A DNA stretch of 64,000 bases from Notospermus geniculatus (Eukaryota; Nemertea; Pilidiophora; Heteronemertea; Lineidae). Made by a program: the position numbers and the translations under genes. The notes under the pieces are model-generated. The model was not told where the DNA came from. It did no database searches and worked only from the letters and a program-made list of their open reading frames with translations. This document shows, one piece after another, positions 1 to 11,090 of the stretch. The stretch is from contig NMRB01000440.1 of NCBI GenBank assembly GCA_002633025.1, positions 130,266 to 194,265 on the forward strand. Reading direction: 5' to 3'. Positions within the stretch are counted from its first letter, which is position 1. Each line of letters begins with the position of its first letter.

Positions 1-544
1 ATCTGGATACCTTGGATGTGAAAGCGTACATCTAGGCCTAAATCGTTCTTTCTAATGTTATGTGTTCTCAGATCTCGCACATCTTCCTTTTCCTGTCCTA
101 CCGTTGCCATGGGAATGTTCACAAGAGAACATGACATGGACGTATGCCCCCCCCCCCATTTTTGGCAGAGCAATGATTTTTAGCAAGAAAAATTTAATCA
201 CATAAAAATTCAGGTATTTTGCTCTCAGATGCCAGGAAAATGGATCTAAAAGCACTTAAATTGTCAAATTTTCTGGGGGAGGGCCCCCCTTTGGGTTTCG
301 CGCTCTCACTGCTCACAATCTCCGTCGAGCTACGCCTCCCCCTTTCTGTCACCCTGCATCCGGTCTCGCGGCAGCCCGTGAAACCTCGTTTCGTCGGATC
401 TTAAAAGGCGGCATTTCATGTTAAATTTGGAAATTTCCTATATTTTTCCTATATTTCTTCGAAATTCTTGGAATATTTCCTATACTATTTTGGCCACTTT
501 GTGGTGGGAGCCCTGAATGTCTGCAAAACGTGATCCAGAGATTA
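1..544. other. No recognisable feature
   Basis: I see no credible exon, repeat copy or RNA gene. Short homopolymers (a C run near 148, purine runs) and stop-rich frames are all that is visible. Confidence 0.4.
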
Positions 545-1420
545 GTTTACGAATTAGTGTTTTCATTTTTGCACCTGAGGGCCAAGCTGAGAATCAAATT
601 GGAACAAAACTTGGTGTCATAGGTGAACTGACATAGGGCTGTGCATGTACCAAGTTTAAGGTCAACAGCGCAAGCAGTTATGAAACATGCCACCAAGAAT
701 ATATAAGTACCAAGAATGTACAACTCCAAATATGTGCCAAAAGTGAGTTTACTAATTTGCCTTTGGTGACACTGTAACCGAAGGGATCTTAATTTGTGAA
801 GAATTTTTGTGTAGAGAAGATCATTACGAACAAAATGACACCTCCCGCAGTTATATGCACACAGAAAAACCGAGCTACAGAGCAGTTTTGAATGGACCAT
901 ATTTTCGACAAATTGATATAATACTTGATCTCTGGGTCGGGCACTCTGACCTAAACAACAAATCCATGGTTTCACCAAAATCAAAAAAAATTTGTATGCC
1001 GGTAATATGTCTGTAACTTTACATAAGAATATTGACGATATTCTAAATAATATAATTCAGTCAACAGCCGTTAAATCTAAACATTGATTATTAATTAGAA
1101 GGCCTATAATTACCATACGCCCTCTATTATCAGAAAAAGTAACTTAATGCCCACCCTTTTGATTGATTACTAAGTTGTACATTCTTGGTACTTATATATT
1201 CTTGATGCCACCAAATGGAAAAATTTCGAACTTTGACGTATGTGACCTTGAAAAGTAGGTCAAATCACAAACCCATTACGTGTGCCATGTATCCTCATTA
1301 CATGTATCTATGATAATGAAATGGTCTATGGACCATGTGCTCACTGGGTTGGACATAATAGTCTAATGACAGAGGGAGGTACATATCAGTTATGAGCAAA
1401 ACAAAAAGCAAACAAAATAA
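545..1420. repeat. Dispersed repeat family A, diverged copy
   Basis: This stretch shares phrases with copies at 36060-36530 and 40640-42160. Shared features are a 'tgaccttgaaaagtaggtc' block, a 'tgtcataggtgaactgacat' block, 'taccaagtttaaggtcaac', and a 'gtatcctcattacatg' block. The same blocks recur in the same order within a copy, so the family appears to be built from a unit of roughly 300-350 bp. No coding domain is visible. Its transposition mechanism is unknown to me. Confidence 0.6.
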
Positions 1421-1730
1421 AAGTCTTGGGCAACCATAAACATAAACAAAAAATATAAGTGGCACTTTTGGGCAACCTTCTCAATTAGTTTCAACAAATA
1501 AAATAAAAAATATAACTTGGCGTAGATTAGAACAATAATGACCCCACATGTATATCAGAGGCCATATGTAAGGAAGACCCATTTCAAACCAGGACTGGAC
1601 ATCCAGTCCACATGACCTGTTGGCTGTAGTGTAACTATCCAATAGGCCATTTACTAGTACTAATAATGAACAATGTCACAGCCATTTTCATTACAACTTC
1701 TCAAAACTTAGCTATATAAATTGTATAGGC
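1421..1730. other. AT-rich stretch downstream of the hAT-like gene
   Basis: This is AT-rich sequence 3' of the minus-strand hAT-like gene. I see no domain and no clear minus-strand poly(A) signal. Confidence 0.3.
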
Positions 1731-1789
1731 CTATGAATGTTTCTTCTTTGTCCTCTTATCCTTCTCTCTCTCCTTTTCCTTCTTATTCC

Positions 1790-1885
1790 TCTGCTTCTCC
1801 TGTTCCTTCCTTTGCTTCTCCTGTTCCTTCCTCTGCCTCTCCTGTTCCTTCCTCTGCCTCTCCTGTTCCTTCCTCTGTCTCTCTT
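1790..1885 (-). repeat. 21-bp minisatellite encoding a seven-residue RQRKEQE repeat
   Basis: About four copies of a 21-bp unit lie in the last exon of the hAT-like gene. Each encodes seven residues (Arg-Gln-Arg-Lys-Glu-Gln-Glu, with Arg/Lys variants). The period equals one coiled-coil heptad, so copy-number change would lengthen a charged helix without breaking the frame. The plus-strand Phe/Leu/Ser-rich frames here are antisense shadows. Confidence 0.8.
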
Positions 1886-4438
1886 CTTCCCTTTCAGTCC
1901 TCTGTCTGTCAGTTTCATCATCATTTTCTATATCATTCCTATCTGTCTCCTGTTGCATTTCTTCATTCCTTTCCCTCTCTTGTCTTTCCTTTTCCTTCTT
2001 CCTCTCCCTCTCTCTCTCTTTCTCGTTCAGGGACTCGAAATAGGCAGACTTCAGCTTTTTCAACTGTGCACAAGAGTATTTCCTAGTGTGAGCTTCCCCA
2101 TCATCTCGTGCCTTCAACAGCATCAAGGACTCGATGGTTTCAGCAGAAAGACAAGACCTATTCCAAGTTTTGTTGGCCCTAACACATGAAAAGATGCGTT
2201 CACACGCAGCATTGCTATGAGGTATTGTTAAGATTCCAAACATAACCCTGGCAAGATTTGCAAAGCGAGGTACCCCAGCAGTATCAATCAGTTTGGCCAA
2301 CTCGACCCATCTCTCATCCATGGCTGTGTCACCAGTGGCAGCAGGGATTTGTTCCTTTCTCACAGACCGATAGTCAGCAAACTCCATCTCTACTGTCTCA
2401 CGTGAAATCCCTGAAAATATTGAAGAGAAGACCAGAGTTCAATGAACCACCATCTTTGATGAATGATGCCACATATACAATTTTAGGGCAAGTTTAACTG
2501 CAGTGCTCACCTGGTGGGCGCAGAGATGGGAATCTTTCAAGGAAGTATTCCAGATCTTCAGAAGTTACACCTTCCTCTCTCAAGGCAACATCTGCAACTT
2601 TTGCATGCTGGAGAAGCTCATCTTGCAAAGGTAAGTTCTTCTTGATGTACCTGCAAGCAGCAAAGAATAAAATGAAATGGGTACAGAAATGAACGTTTTT
2701 AATGAATATTTATCATTGTAAAGAAAAAATTAAAGGGCCAATTAGCCCTTTCCTCAGTAAACTGACCACCACCAATGACTGCCCAAACCTATCCAAATCA
2801 ATGAAGTTGCTGGAAAGAAGGGGTAAACTATTTCCGTAAAAGTTGAATTACAATACCAATCAAATAATGCATACTTGCATGCCTCGGAGTAGAATCTGCG
2901 TACTACTCCGTAGAACTCTTGCACTTTCTGATCTCGTAGGTGGTGGTGTTCTCCGTTTGCTATGAATGCCTTCGCCTTATCAACAATAACCAGATGCTCA
3001 TTTGGATGCTGCCCCAGGTCAGTTTCAAGATTGACCTGCATCACCGATCTTCCTCTGATAGCATCCGGAAGTTTGAAGCGTAGGAGAAGGTCATGCATCA
3101 GTTTCTCCAAATCCCGTCCAAGGGTGTGAATGAGTGGATCCTCCTGTTGCAGACGTGTGTTCACCTCATCAAATATCTTCATGGTATTCTGGAGGAAAAG
3201 ACAGTACAGCCTGTTTGTGGGCGAACGATAAATCTCAACATCCTCCTTTCTCGGCCATCCTGATTCGTGTCTCCTGCTGGCAGATTCTCCACAGCCTCCA
3301 GGGATAGCATCTTCAGAGCATCCCAGTTCTCGAGGATTCTGTCAACACACACACGAATGGACAACCATCTGGTTTGAACGTGCTTCAAAATCGTAGTGTG
3401 CTCCACCTGAAATACAATTATGCAGACTAGAATACAACAACATAATACAACAGATCAACCCCAAGTGATTCTGCCTGAAATTCAGTTGCATCTTCTTGCA
3501 ATGTTGACCATCATTCAATTCCAATTACACGTTACGTAGTAAGGTGTGGCTTTTAGACAATAAGACATGTGCAGTATTTGAAAAATCTTGAAACAATTTC
3601 AATACCTCATAGAACTCCTGCCACTCGGCCAACTCTTGCAGTCGCTTACTCGATTTCTCTAAGTAATAGAACGTGTCTACAAGGGCTTCATCGATTTTAA
3701 ATGGAAAGCTGTCTGCTGCTTTTCTTGCAGCGATATGGATTAGGTGTAGGCCTATAGGGCACCCTGCACGGTGAATCTGTTCATGTTTCTCTCTTTTCAG
3801 GAAGGCAAAGACACCATTCTGCCTTCCCACCATGACGTTTGTGTTGTCTGCTCCAAACGCAAGGCATTTGTCCCATTCCATTCCAGCTTTATCAACCTCT
3901 CCAGCGACTAAGGAAAATATATTCCTCCCTGAAAAGAAATTTAACTCATGAATACACATGTATGTATCCTCTCACTTCAATGATTAGGTAACTGCTAGAT
4001 AAAAAGAAGAGTGACAAGCAACACTACATTGGGACCCAAGGCTGCAATGGTTTTTCCTCTATCAACATGCAGTACAGTAGCTTACCAGTGGCCCTTTCTT
4101 TGGTCAGAACAGGTAGAGAGAGAAGGCGTGTTCGAACACCATCCTGTACACTTGATGTTGTGACAACAACTGGGAACTCCTTCTCTTTCTGGTCATTCGA
4201 CCCATCTGTTGCAAAACTGAAAGGGCCGGCTCTCGTGGCAGTGGCCACATCCGAAGTTTCATCCTTTGCTAGGGACTTGATAAGCGCCGTTGTCTTGTCT
4301 CTGTCACACTGATATTTCTTCGCTATTTTGGAATCTGGGAATGCTGCTTTGGTCACTTTGGTAATGGGGCTATCCAGGGAAAACTACGCCACCAGCTGGA
4401 TCTTCTGCACTATAAGTCCTAGTGTCACTGTTTGCAAT

Positions 4439-4561
4439 ATGGCAGAGTATGGAAGGTGGACTGTTCAGAAACTTAAAAATAGAGTTACCAACAGAGGAGC
4501 GTCACTTACAGGCAGAAAAAGTGATCTAATCATTTTCAACCTCAGATGCCTCCATCATTGA
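4439..4561 (+). CDS. SAP-domain fragment near the end of the AT-flanked element
   Basis: An ATG at 4439 opens a 40-residue frame that starts 'MAEYGRWTVQKLKNRVTNRG' and continues 'ASLTGRKSDLI'. This matches the SAP helix-extended-helix pattern (aromatic/hydrophobic-x2-LK-x3-RG-x2-xTGRKxDLI). SAP domains bind AT-rich DNA and often head nuclease or recombinase proteins in invertebrates. After residue 31 the frame runs into repeat family B sequence and stops, so the rest of the protein is lost or in another exon. No GT donor directly follows the domain. It starts 73 bp inside the left inverted repeat, consistent with being the remnant first exon of the element's own gene. Confidence 0.6.
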   Translation: MAEYGRWTVQKLKNRVTNRGASLTGRKSDLIIFNLRCLHH

Positions 4562-4599
4562 CGTAATCATCATATCAGACTTGATATTTTGTCCACCAC

Positions 4600-5200
4600 A
4601 CTCTTATCTGATGGCACAAATCGGCTCCTATAACCAGTTAACACCCGGGGCAATAGAAATAAGTTCTACCTTTAGGTTTTTGTACCCTAGAAATCAAATG
4701 AGCTGATTATTTTTGACCTGAGATGTTTGGGTCATGGTGATATCGACGTTCAATATCACAAAATTTGATATTTTGAGATAACTTGCCACATTGTCAACTG
4801 ATCAACATGAAACAAGTCTTAATTCATGCCTGCTTATCCAAGGACAGGATGTGGTAAAATTCTCAGCCTCATGTGTCCGGGTGATTGAGATATCATGAGA
4901 TTTTGATATTTTCAAACTTGATAATTTTCAATATCTCTGCCCGTGGTTGAGGTAGAGACATGATATCACCCATACTTAGATTATTGAGCATGCCCATTTT
5001 GATTATGTAATGACCTTGATGATCAGGTGAAGGTCAAACTTGATAATTTGGAATGTCTTTGTCTGTGGTAGCAGTAGAGGTTTGATAACACCCATATTTA
5101 GGTTATTTAGGATGCCAATTTCGATTATGTAATAACCCTGATGATCATAGGTCAAGGTCAAGGTCAGAGGTCAAGTTCAAACTTCCCAAAGAACTGATAA
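4600..5200. repeat. Dispersed repeat family B, copy 1
   Basis: The sequence recurs in reverse orientation at 38470-39050. It contains an internal tandem unit of about 120-150 bp, with 'gttgaggtagagacatgatatcacccat' recurring as 'gtagcagtagaggtttgataacacccat', and 'gatgatcaaggtcaaggtca'-like blocks. It is non-coding. Confidence 0.7.
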
Positions 5201-5460
5201 ACAATAAAACTCAATGAACAGAAAGTGGATAGTAAAACTTATAGTACAGCAGAGACCCCTATTATCGAGAGGTTGAAGTATATTCTGGATAGCCCCATTG
5301 TATCTACCGTAGCCAAGGGGAGGCTACATTCCGCAATCAGTTCACTGAGCATAGTTTCTGCACGGATTGTCTGTCTATCTAAGTCTTGAAAGCCTGCATT
5401 TGGCAAAAAATCCAGCATAGAGGCCAGCGCCGTTCTTGGCCCTAGCGGCGACTGACGGAA

Positions 5461-6043
5461 CTAAAACGGGAAATATTTGGGCATGACCCATAGCCCAAAA
5501 ACCACGAAAATATTTTAGCTACTATAGGCCTACCATATTTATGTCCATTTTAAGAGTTTTAGATCGAACTGACAACATTATTCATCCAACAGTTAGGCCT
5601 ACGACAGGGCTACTTCCCAGGATCGCACGACTGACGCACATCTTTCGCAGCAATCTGAACGTCAGAGAACGATTCGTGCCAACATCGTAACTCTGACGTA
5701 TATCGGACAGCGCCATATTGCTCCGTGAACTACTTTGATGAAGATCGGTTCGACAAGACTGTTCAAACTATCTATTTGAATGATCTAAGTCACCAATTAG
5801 GCATTGTGAATGTTGCTACATATAGAAAAATGAGTTGAAGCATGTTACCTTACCTGATGAAGGGTTAGTNAGCTTGGATGTCGTTAGGTAACCGGCATGG
5901 GCGCTTGAAGGCAGCCATTGGGCTTGGCCGTGGAGGTGACGTAAGAGGGGCAATGCCGCTTTGTTTTGGGCATATTGACCGACTCGTATTCGAATTGTCC
6001 TCAGTGCATTCAGAGACTCACTCAGATCGCGTGTGTTCTGGCG
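5461..6043. other. Intergenic; possible upstream exon of the hAT-like gene on the minus strand
   Basis: On the minus strand an ATG at 5716 opens about 44 codons (MALSDIRQSYDVGTNRS...). It could be a first exon of the hAT-like gene, but no homology supports this. A single N at 5870 marks an uncertain base or join. Nothing else is recognised. Confidence 0.25.
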
Positions 6044-7600
6044 ATGGCGACTCCGTTGAGTTCGACGGCACCGAAAGTTTGGCTGAAGGAGGGCCACTCC
6101 CTTCGTGGTAGAGACGTATTCCCTGTACTGCTTAGACTAAAAGACGTAGACGACCTTCCCCCTGACGCGTTGGCGAGTGTATCTAAGAAGTACCCTCTAA
6201 CTTCATATTCTGGGGATGATCTGGCCTCGGAAACTAAGAAGCTCACGGGATACGATAGGGTTGAGTCGAAATTTCTGTTTTGCGTATAGGTGGAGTGGCG
6301 CCACAGGGGGGGGGGGGGGTGTTGATCATGGCATATAGGCTAATTCCATGGAGTAATCTTGGTCTTGGGGAAATTAAGTCATAAGTCATATCACGCATCA
6401 TGGTCCTGGCTGGACCTTTCGCAGTTTTGTAAACCGTTTCTTTACGTGTCGGTTGATTTGGCTAAGTGTTGATATAGTGTAGGGGCATTCGGGCTATGGA
6501 GCCGTTTTATACATGTACGGGCTAGGTGTGTCTGTCGCCATGGCTCGGGCTATCCGCCCCGGCAGGACTTTGGCGGGGGAATGGCGACGGGCTCGGCTCC
6601 TGTATGGATAGCGCCGAGCTAACTTTTATGGGGTTGGGCCTATTCTGTCGTCAGCCATGGTTTTGTGGCATGCTATTGGGGTAGTCGATAATATCGTGTG
6701 TTTGTTGGCAGGTGATGTTGGATATGGCCCGCAAGGAAGATAATATTGTGAATCGCCGTTTGGTACTACATTGTGCTGTCCTGCATGCAAATACTACGGG
6801 AGTCCTCAAGGCCAGCCGCTCCCATCGACGAGTAGGAAGGATAGTGCGGAACACGCACCTCCAGCTGCAAAGGGGATGGAAGAGCTTGGGCAGGAGAAAG
6901 CTGCTGCAGGCAGTCACAAGGGATTGGTGTGAAGAGGGTGAGTGTTGGGTTAACTTAGCCCTTCAGCTGGTCCCGTAGCGGGGCACGGTCGGAATAGCTC
7001 GGTGGGTCGTATTATGATGAGCTGATGGTCACGCAGTTATGGCTCTGAATCGATAGGCTAGTTGGGCCGCTCGATTCCCGGTTTAGAGAGCTTTCTCAGA
7101 TGCATGTAGATGCTAAATACTGCCCTTGGTTTTCAGAAGGCGACGGAGACCGTGCCTGCGCCGGTAGAGGAAGGCCCTCCGAGGGATAGGTTAGAGAGCC
7201 TCGAGAGTGAGATGAAGAAGCTCAGGCAGCAACAGGAATGGGGCACAGTGAAAACGGCTCTAGCTCAGGTGAGGACTTTAGCCCTCAGATCGACGACAGA
7301 AAATGGAGTCCTCCTAGCGGCTATGGAGAATTTATATGATACGGCTACTTTGGTTGGGCATGAAGACAAAGACACGTATAAGATGGCCCTCAAGGCTTGT
7401 AGAGAGAATGACACGGGGGGTCCTCTGCAAGTTTTAGTTACAAAGTTGATCGGCAGTCCAACCGGACGAACTTGACTAAAGGGCTAAGGAAAAACTGGAC
7501 GTCGATTTTGATCTGGACTTTTTGGACGACATGCCAAATGAGGAATAGATTTTTTTTTCATTTTAGGAACAGAACGGGTTAATCATGTTAATAAAATTGT
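6044..7600 (+). CDS. Candidate three-exon gene or ORF1 remnant, product unknown
   Basis: Exon 1 begins at the ATG at 6044 and runs to about 6283 ('MATPLSSTAPKVWLKEGHS' to 'LTGYDRVESK'). A middle segment at about 6712-6931 follows a 'tttgttggcag' acceptor. An exon at about 7137-7475 follows a 'ttttcag' acceptor and encodes an acidic, coiled-coil-prone domain (...DRLESLESEMKKLRQQQ...). An AATAAA lies at 7590. In one frame the middle segment reads 'CCPACKYYG', like a metal-binding knuckle. That frame has a TAA upstream, so the exons do not join cleanly and the copy is probably decayed. I do not recognise the protein. It lies just before a DIRS-type remnant on the same strand, so it could be that element's ORF1. 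Confidence 0.35.
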
Positions 7601-7802
7601 TTTGAAAATAACAACTTCTGTGGTTTTCACGTTCTCCGATAATAAGGCACTATGATCAATTATTCAAGCTTTAGGTAACAAACGACCATACTGCGAAATG
7701 TGACATCGACCCCGTACAATGTATATTCAATGAATGTATGATCGGCGCGATTTTGCCATGAGCGGGATAGGATAATTCAGTCGATACAGTACCGTACGGG
7801 TG

Positions 7803-8763
7803 ATGGCCCATCACATAGGTCGGGCTCTGAAAACAGGGGACCTTGTGAAGATTGAGGGGGACCTTCGGGAAGAGATAGAATTCTGGGAGTATGTGGATAC
7901 GCAGAAGGGCTATGCGGGGTCGTTAGACCAGCGACATGTTGACTTGACGTTTGCCTCTGACGCGAGTGGTTTTGCGTGAGTGGGGTCCTCGAGGGTCAGA
8001 AATCCATATGTGATCTATGGCCACAGAACGATACGAGACCTATTCATCTGAAGGAAACGGAGGCTTTGTTAAAAACCCTCCAGTCGGTTCCAACACACAT
8101 TCAAAATCGTAGGGTGGACGTCAGGGTGGACAATCGGGCGCTTGTTTGTGCATGGGAGAACAGGAAAGCCAACGACTTACAAATGGTTGCTCTGCTGAAG
8201 AACTTATTCAATTTTGTGTCTGGTTTAAACTCTGATCTTCGCCTACTGTACACGCCATCAGGGGACAACCCGGCTGATACTCCATCGCGAACTGTTTCGG
8301 CGTCGGATCGCGGTTGTCTCCTCCGGCCTGGAAGAAGGTACAGAGTTTGTTTGACCCCACACGTTTGACCTGATGGCGTTGGATTCGAACGCTCGAGTCA
8401 ATGCAGAGGGATACATCCTGCCCCACCACTCCTCATGGCCACTCCCCGGGTCAGCAGGGGTAAACTTGTTTGCCCAGACCCTCTCGGGGGATCAAAATTA
8501 CTACTGTTTCCCGCCGTTTGTTCTAGTGTCGGCAGTCTTAGCTTTCATTCTGAATGAAAATCCCAGGCCTATCAGGGTATCCGTAATAGTTCCAAGGCTT
8601 TCTCCCCTCCCCGCGTGGTGGCCATGTTTGGTTGATAAAGCTGATGAGATGGTCTGCCTTGCTGACATTGGGAATTCGGAAGTATTAGAGTTCCCATCTA
8701 AAAGGGGGTACGTTAGGCGGGCTTTGAAATATCCGCTGTACGTGGCGAGGCTGAGTTGCCGAT
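7803..8763 (+). pseudogene. DIRS-like tyrosine-recombinase retroelement remnant (RNase H and following domain)
   Basis: The segment reads as the end of RT plus RNase H: 'DLTFASDASGFA', then after a stop and frame change 'IHLKETEALLKTL', 'VRVDNRALVCAW' and 'TPSGDNPADTPSR'. These supply the expected acidic residues of a DIRS-type RNase H. After another break comes 'HTFDLMALDSNA', 'GSAGVNLFAQ' and 'YYCFPPFVLVSAVL', the conserved region that follows RNase H in DIRS-type elements. No tyrosine recombinase domain is seen before about 9 kb. There are at least two frame breaks (near 7975 and 8365). It is a dead fragment, 5' truncated relative to the full RT. Confidence 0.65.
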
Positions 8764-9213
8764 AGACAGCGTGGGACTGATATCATCTGGTATTGCTTTC
8801 AGGATAAACCGTCGCATGGATTGCAGGGAGTTGATCCTTCTTTTTTACAATGATTTTTATATTGAATGATACGGTCCTAATAGCAAAGGTATCAATTCAA
8901 AAATTTCACGCGTGAAACAAAACACCTTTAAATGATACGGTACCAAATTTTATTGAATTATAAAGGACAGTTGTTGAGAAATTAAGATTTGAAGTTCGAT
9001 GCGTTTTTTTTTTGGCCCACCCGATATATTCGTTTTTGGAAAACACACACGTTTTGCCGAAAATAATCACGTTTGTTATGTTTTGTACGTCTGTTTTTAC
9101 ACAGAAATAGCTGTTTTGGAACAAAAACATATGTCTTACACTTACAAAAACGTTTTGTGCACGTCTATTTTATGCGGACATAACCGCTCATAGTATTGCC
9201 ACAATAGACTATC
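8764..9213. other. No recognisable feature
   Basis: AT-rich sequence with no domain, repeat family or RNA gene that I can support. Confidence 0.35.
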
Positions 9214-9415
9214 ACTCCAAAAGAGTGCAGCACCTGACGGGGCAGCGTCATGACGCCCCGCACACCATGACGTGACTCGAAAAAAAATAGGTTGTTTCAG
9301 CGCTCATGACGTTGTGAAACAATATATGATATTTTTGTCTCACCTCAAGACATCATGAAATGACGTGCGCGACGTCATAACGCTGTCCCGTCAGATGCTG
9401 CACACTTTTGGAGTT
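9214..9415. mobile_element. MITE of about 200 bp with ~45-bp inverted ends
   Basis: The left end 'ACTCCAAAAGAGTGCAGCAC' and the right end, ending 'GCTGCACACTTTTGGAGT', are inverted over about 45 bp. They include the CTGACGGG..CAGCGTCATGACG segment. The interior carries repeated TGACGTCA-like words. No protein is encoded. The target duplication is unclear (possibly TA). Confidence 0.7.
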
Positions 9416-9860
9416 ATATCTTCATGCGACATGATACATGTGATATGCCGTGCTGCCTCAAATTTGCAGTCAAATTTTCACAGTGCTTTTATTTTCAATA
9501 TTCCATTACAAATTTTGTCAAGCATCATCCAAGATAGGCTATGTCAGTCAAGCAAGTGCAAGTTGTCAAGGGCAGCGATTTCATATCACGCAAATATTTC
9601 TTTATTTTCATCAGTAACGTATCGAAGTACACATATATTTTATCATCAGGATAAGGGAAGCTTAGGAGAGTTGGGTCACTTTTTACATTAAGATGCACTG
9701 AGCCCATTTGGAGGGTGTGTGATTCCTTGGGGTTGAACCTGACACTATTGGATATAAGCTTCCTAAGTGTGGCATCAAACTTTCTATTTATTATGCGGGG
9801 AATACGAGGGGGGATTATTTGCCATTATGGAGCCAGTTCGGCCCAACTCTCCCTGGAAGG
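9416..9860. other. No recognisable feature
   Basis: No gene is seen. Near 9783-9800 a word resembling CTATTTATTATGCGGGGAA recurs in similar form just beyond the right end of the next element (10771 onward). Whether that is a target duplication is unclear. Confidence 0.3.
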
Positions 9861-10770
9861 GGAATTCGAAAACCCTGGATACTGGGGATTGGAGAGTGGA
9901 CAATGGAGAGCGTCATTGTTCTCCGCCACCTGGACGCAGTGATCCCGGAACCGCCGACAGGCGGCAGTACACGACGAAGGCCTTTTTTTATCATTTCTAT
10001 GCTCTATGAGTGGGGAAATAAATTATCTTATCTTTTTGGATCGCTGCTGATATTTTTATAGTGTAGGTGATTTCGGGTTTGTAGCTCATAGGCGTTCGTT
10101 TGGCACCAAGGGGATGAAGTTGCTCGATGAGTCATATGAATAAAGGCTAGCAAATGCTTTTACTTCAGATTTATACAGCATTGCTTAATGTATTTGTATT
10201 GTAAAATTCAAGTAAAAGCATTTGCTAGTCTTTATTCATATGACCCATTGTTACGGCTGTCCATCAATAGATAATTGGGAAAGATGTAGATAGTGACTCG
10301 TACTGTGGAGAAAGCGATGTTGAATTCAAAGATAGGTGTTTTGGTGCCCTGATGTTGATTGTTTGTAAAAAAATTGCATATATTAAAATGCAGTTCGTAC
10401 AATACGTTTCCAAATCATGAGGAACATCTAGGCCACCTGGTGGAGATTTTAATTGGGTTTCAACGGGAAACCTTGGCTTTCTGGCATATTTTGCAGACAG
10501 GGCTGGGCAGACCAGAAATTGGACGAGTCATGAAGAAATGATTAATGTGGGATTCATCAGAAACAGGCATAAGGCTTCTAGGTGCGCTATACGGGGATTG
10601 GATGTCTAATTGGGAGGGAACATTGTGAGTACTGATTGATTTGAAAACACTGTTGTTGAGGTTGGTTCGTCCCCGGTGCTGTATGTGAATGCAGGTGGCG
10701 GAGAACAATGACGCTCTCCATTGTCCACTCTCCAGTCTCCAGTCTCCAGTATGCAGGGTTTTCGAATACC
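9861..10770. mobile_element. Inverted-repeat element with GGWATTCGAAAA ends, ~910 bp
   Basis: The left arm starts at 9861 (GGAATTCGAAAACCCTGGAT). It continues through a GGAGAGTGGACAATGGAG block to 'TTCTCCGCCACCTG'. The right arm is its reverse complement, ending at 10770. The arms are about 80 bp. The right arm carries extra copies of an 8-bp subunit (GTCTCCA/TGGAGACT). The ends match those of the element at 42372-43218, so the two are one family. No flanking duplication is convincing here. A smaller MITE (10127-10248) sits inside. No transposase is present. Confidence 0.65.
10127..10248. mobile_element. Palindromic 122-bp MITE, copy 1
   Basis: The inverted arms are ATGAGTCATATGAATAAAG... 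and ...CTTTATTCATATGACCCAT, about 39 bp each. An inverted copy lies at 30433-30553, including the loop, so this is a genuine family. The element is nested within the GGWATTCGAAAA element. Confidence 0.8.
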
Positions 10771-11090
10771 CCTATTTATAGTCGGGGAAACTCCTTCAGG
10801 GAATTCCCCTTTTTTATGATACATTGTGAGCACCATTTCCGCAGCGAGGCTTAGCATCTATGGCGTTAGCAGTTCCTATCGGAGGCTACGCCCCCCTCCT
10901 TCAGAAAATCAAGGATCCGACCCTGAAAATGGATGTGCTGCATTGCTTCTAGGACAATCCCCAGGAGAATTCCGCCAAACAGTCCAGGAGAATTGACCGT
11001 GGAGTAGAATAACGGGAAGCTGGTGATTGTTCTTGGGAGGGCACTGTTTGGGGCAAATCAACAAATCGTTTTTCTTACGGTATTCTCAGG
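10771..11090. other. No recognisable feature
   Basis: No credible exon or repeat copy. Confidence 0.3.

Larger units (their letters stand above)
4366..5296. mobile_element. 931-bp DNA transposon with AT target duplication, ISL2EU-like
   Basis: The ends are inverted: GGGGCTATCCAG at 4366 and its reverse complement ending at 5296. AT lies outside both ends (4364-4365 and 5297-5298). Removing the element plus one AT restores an open frame across the hAT-like exon, which is strong evidence for a precise insertion. A 2-bp AT duplication and an internal SAP-type reading frame both recall ISL2EU elements as I know them, but that family assignment is inference. Much of the interior is dispersed repeat family B. 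It has no complete transposase and so is non-autonomous. Confidence 0.75.
1731..5460 (-). pseudogene. hAT-superfamily transposase-like gene, at least five exons, broken
   Basis: Exons joined by GT/AG sites, in transcript order: 5460-4086 (interrupted by a 931-bp element at 4366-5296), 3928-3606, 3406-2875, 2650-2511 and 2410-1731. Phases agree at every junction, giving about 700 residues, a normal hAT size. Visible motifs are 'FSFATDGSND' (candidate first catalytic Asp), 'CLAFGADNTNVMVG' (second Asp), 'HVQTRWLS', and the C-terminal hAT dimerisation block 'PHSNAACERIFSC'. A long Glu/Arg/Lys/Gln coiled coil follows. Damage: the element inside the first listed exon, and a change of frame within exon 3 at about 3240-3300. 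A further 5' exon is possible, with an ATG near 5716 on the minus strand, but no BED finger is evident. No hAT terminal repeats or 8-bp target duplication were found. It could therefore be an old transposon or a host gene of transposase origin. Confidence 0.8.

Noticed and set aside
1712-2189. Plus-strand Leu/Phe/Ser-rich frames
   Set aside because: Antisense to the charged coiled-coil exon of the hAT-like gene.
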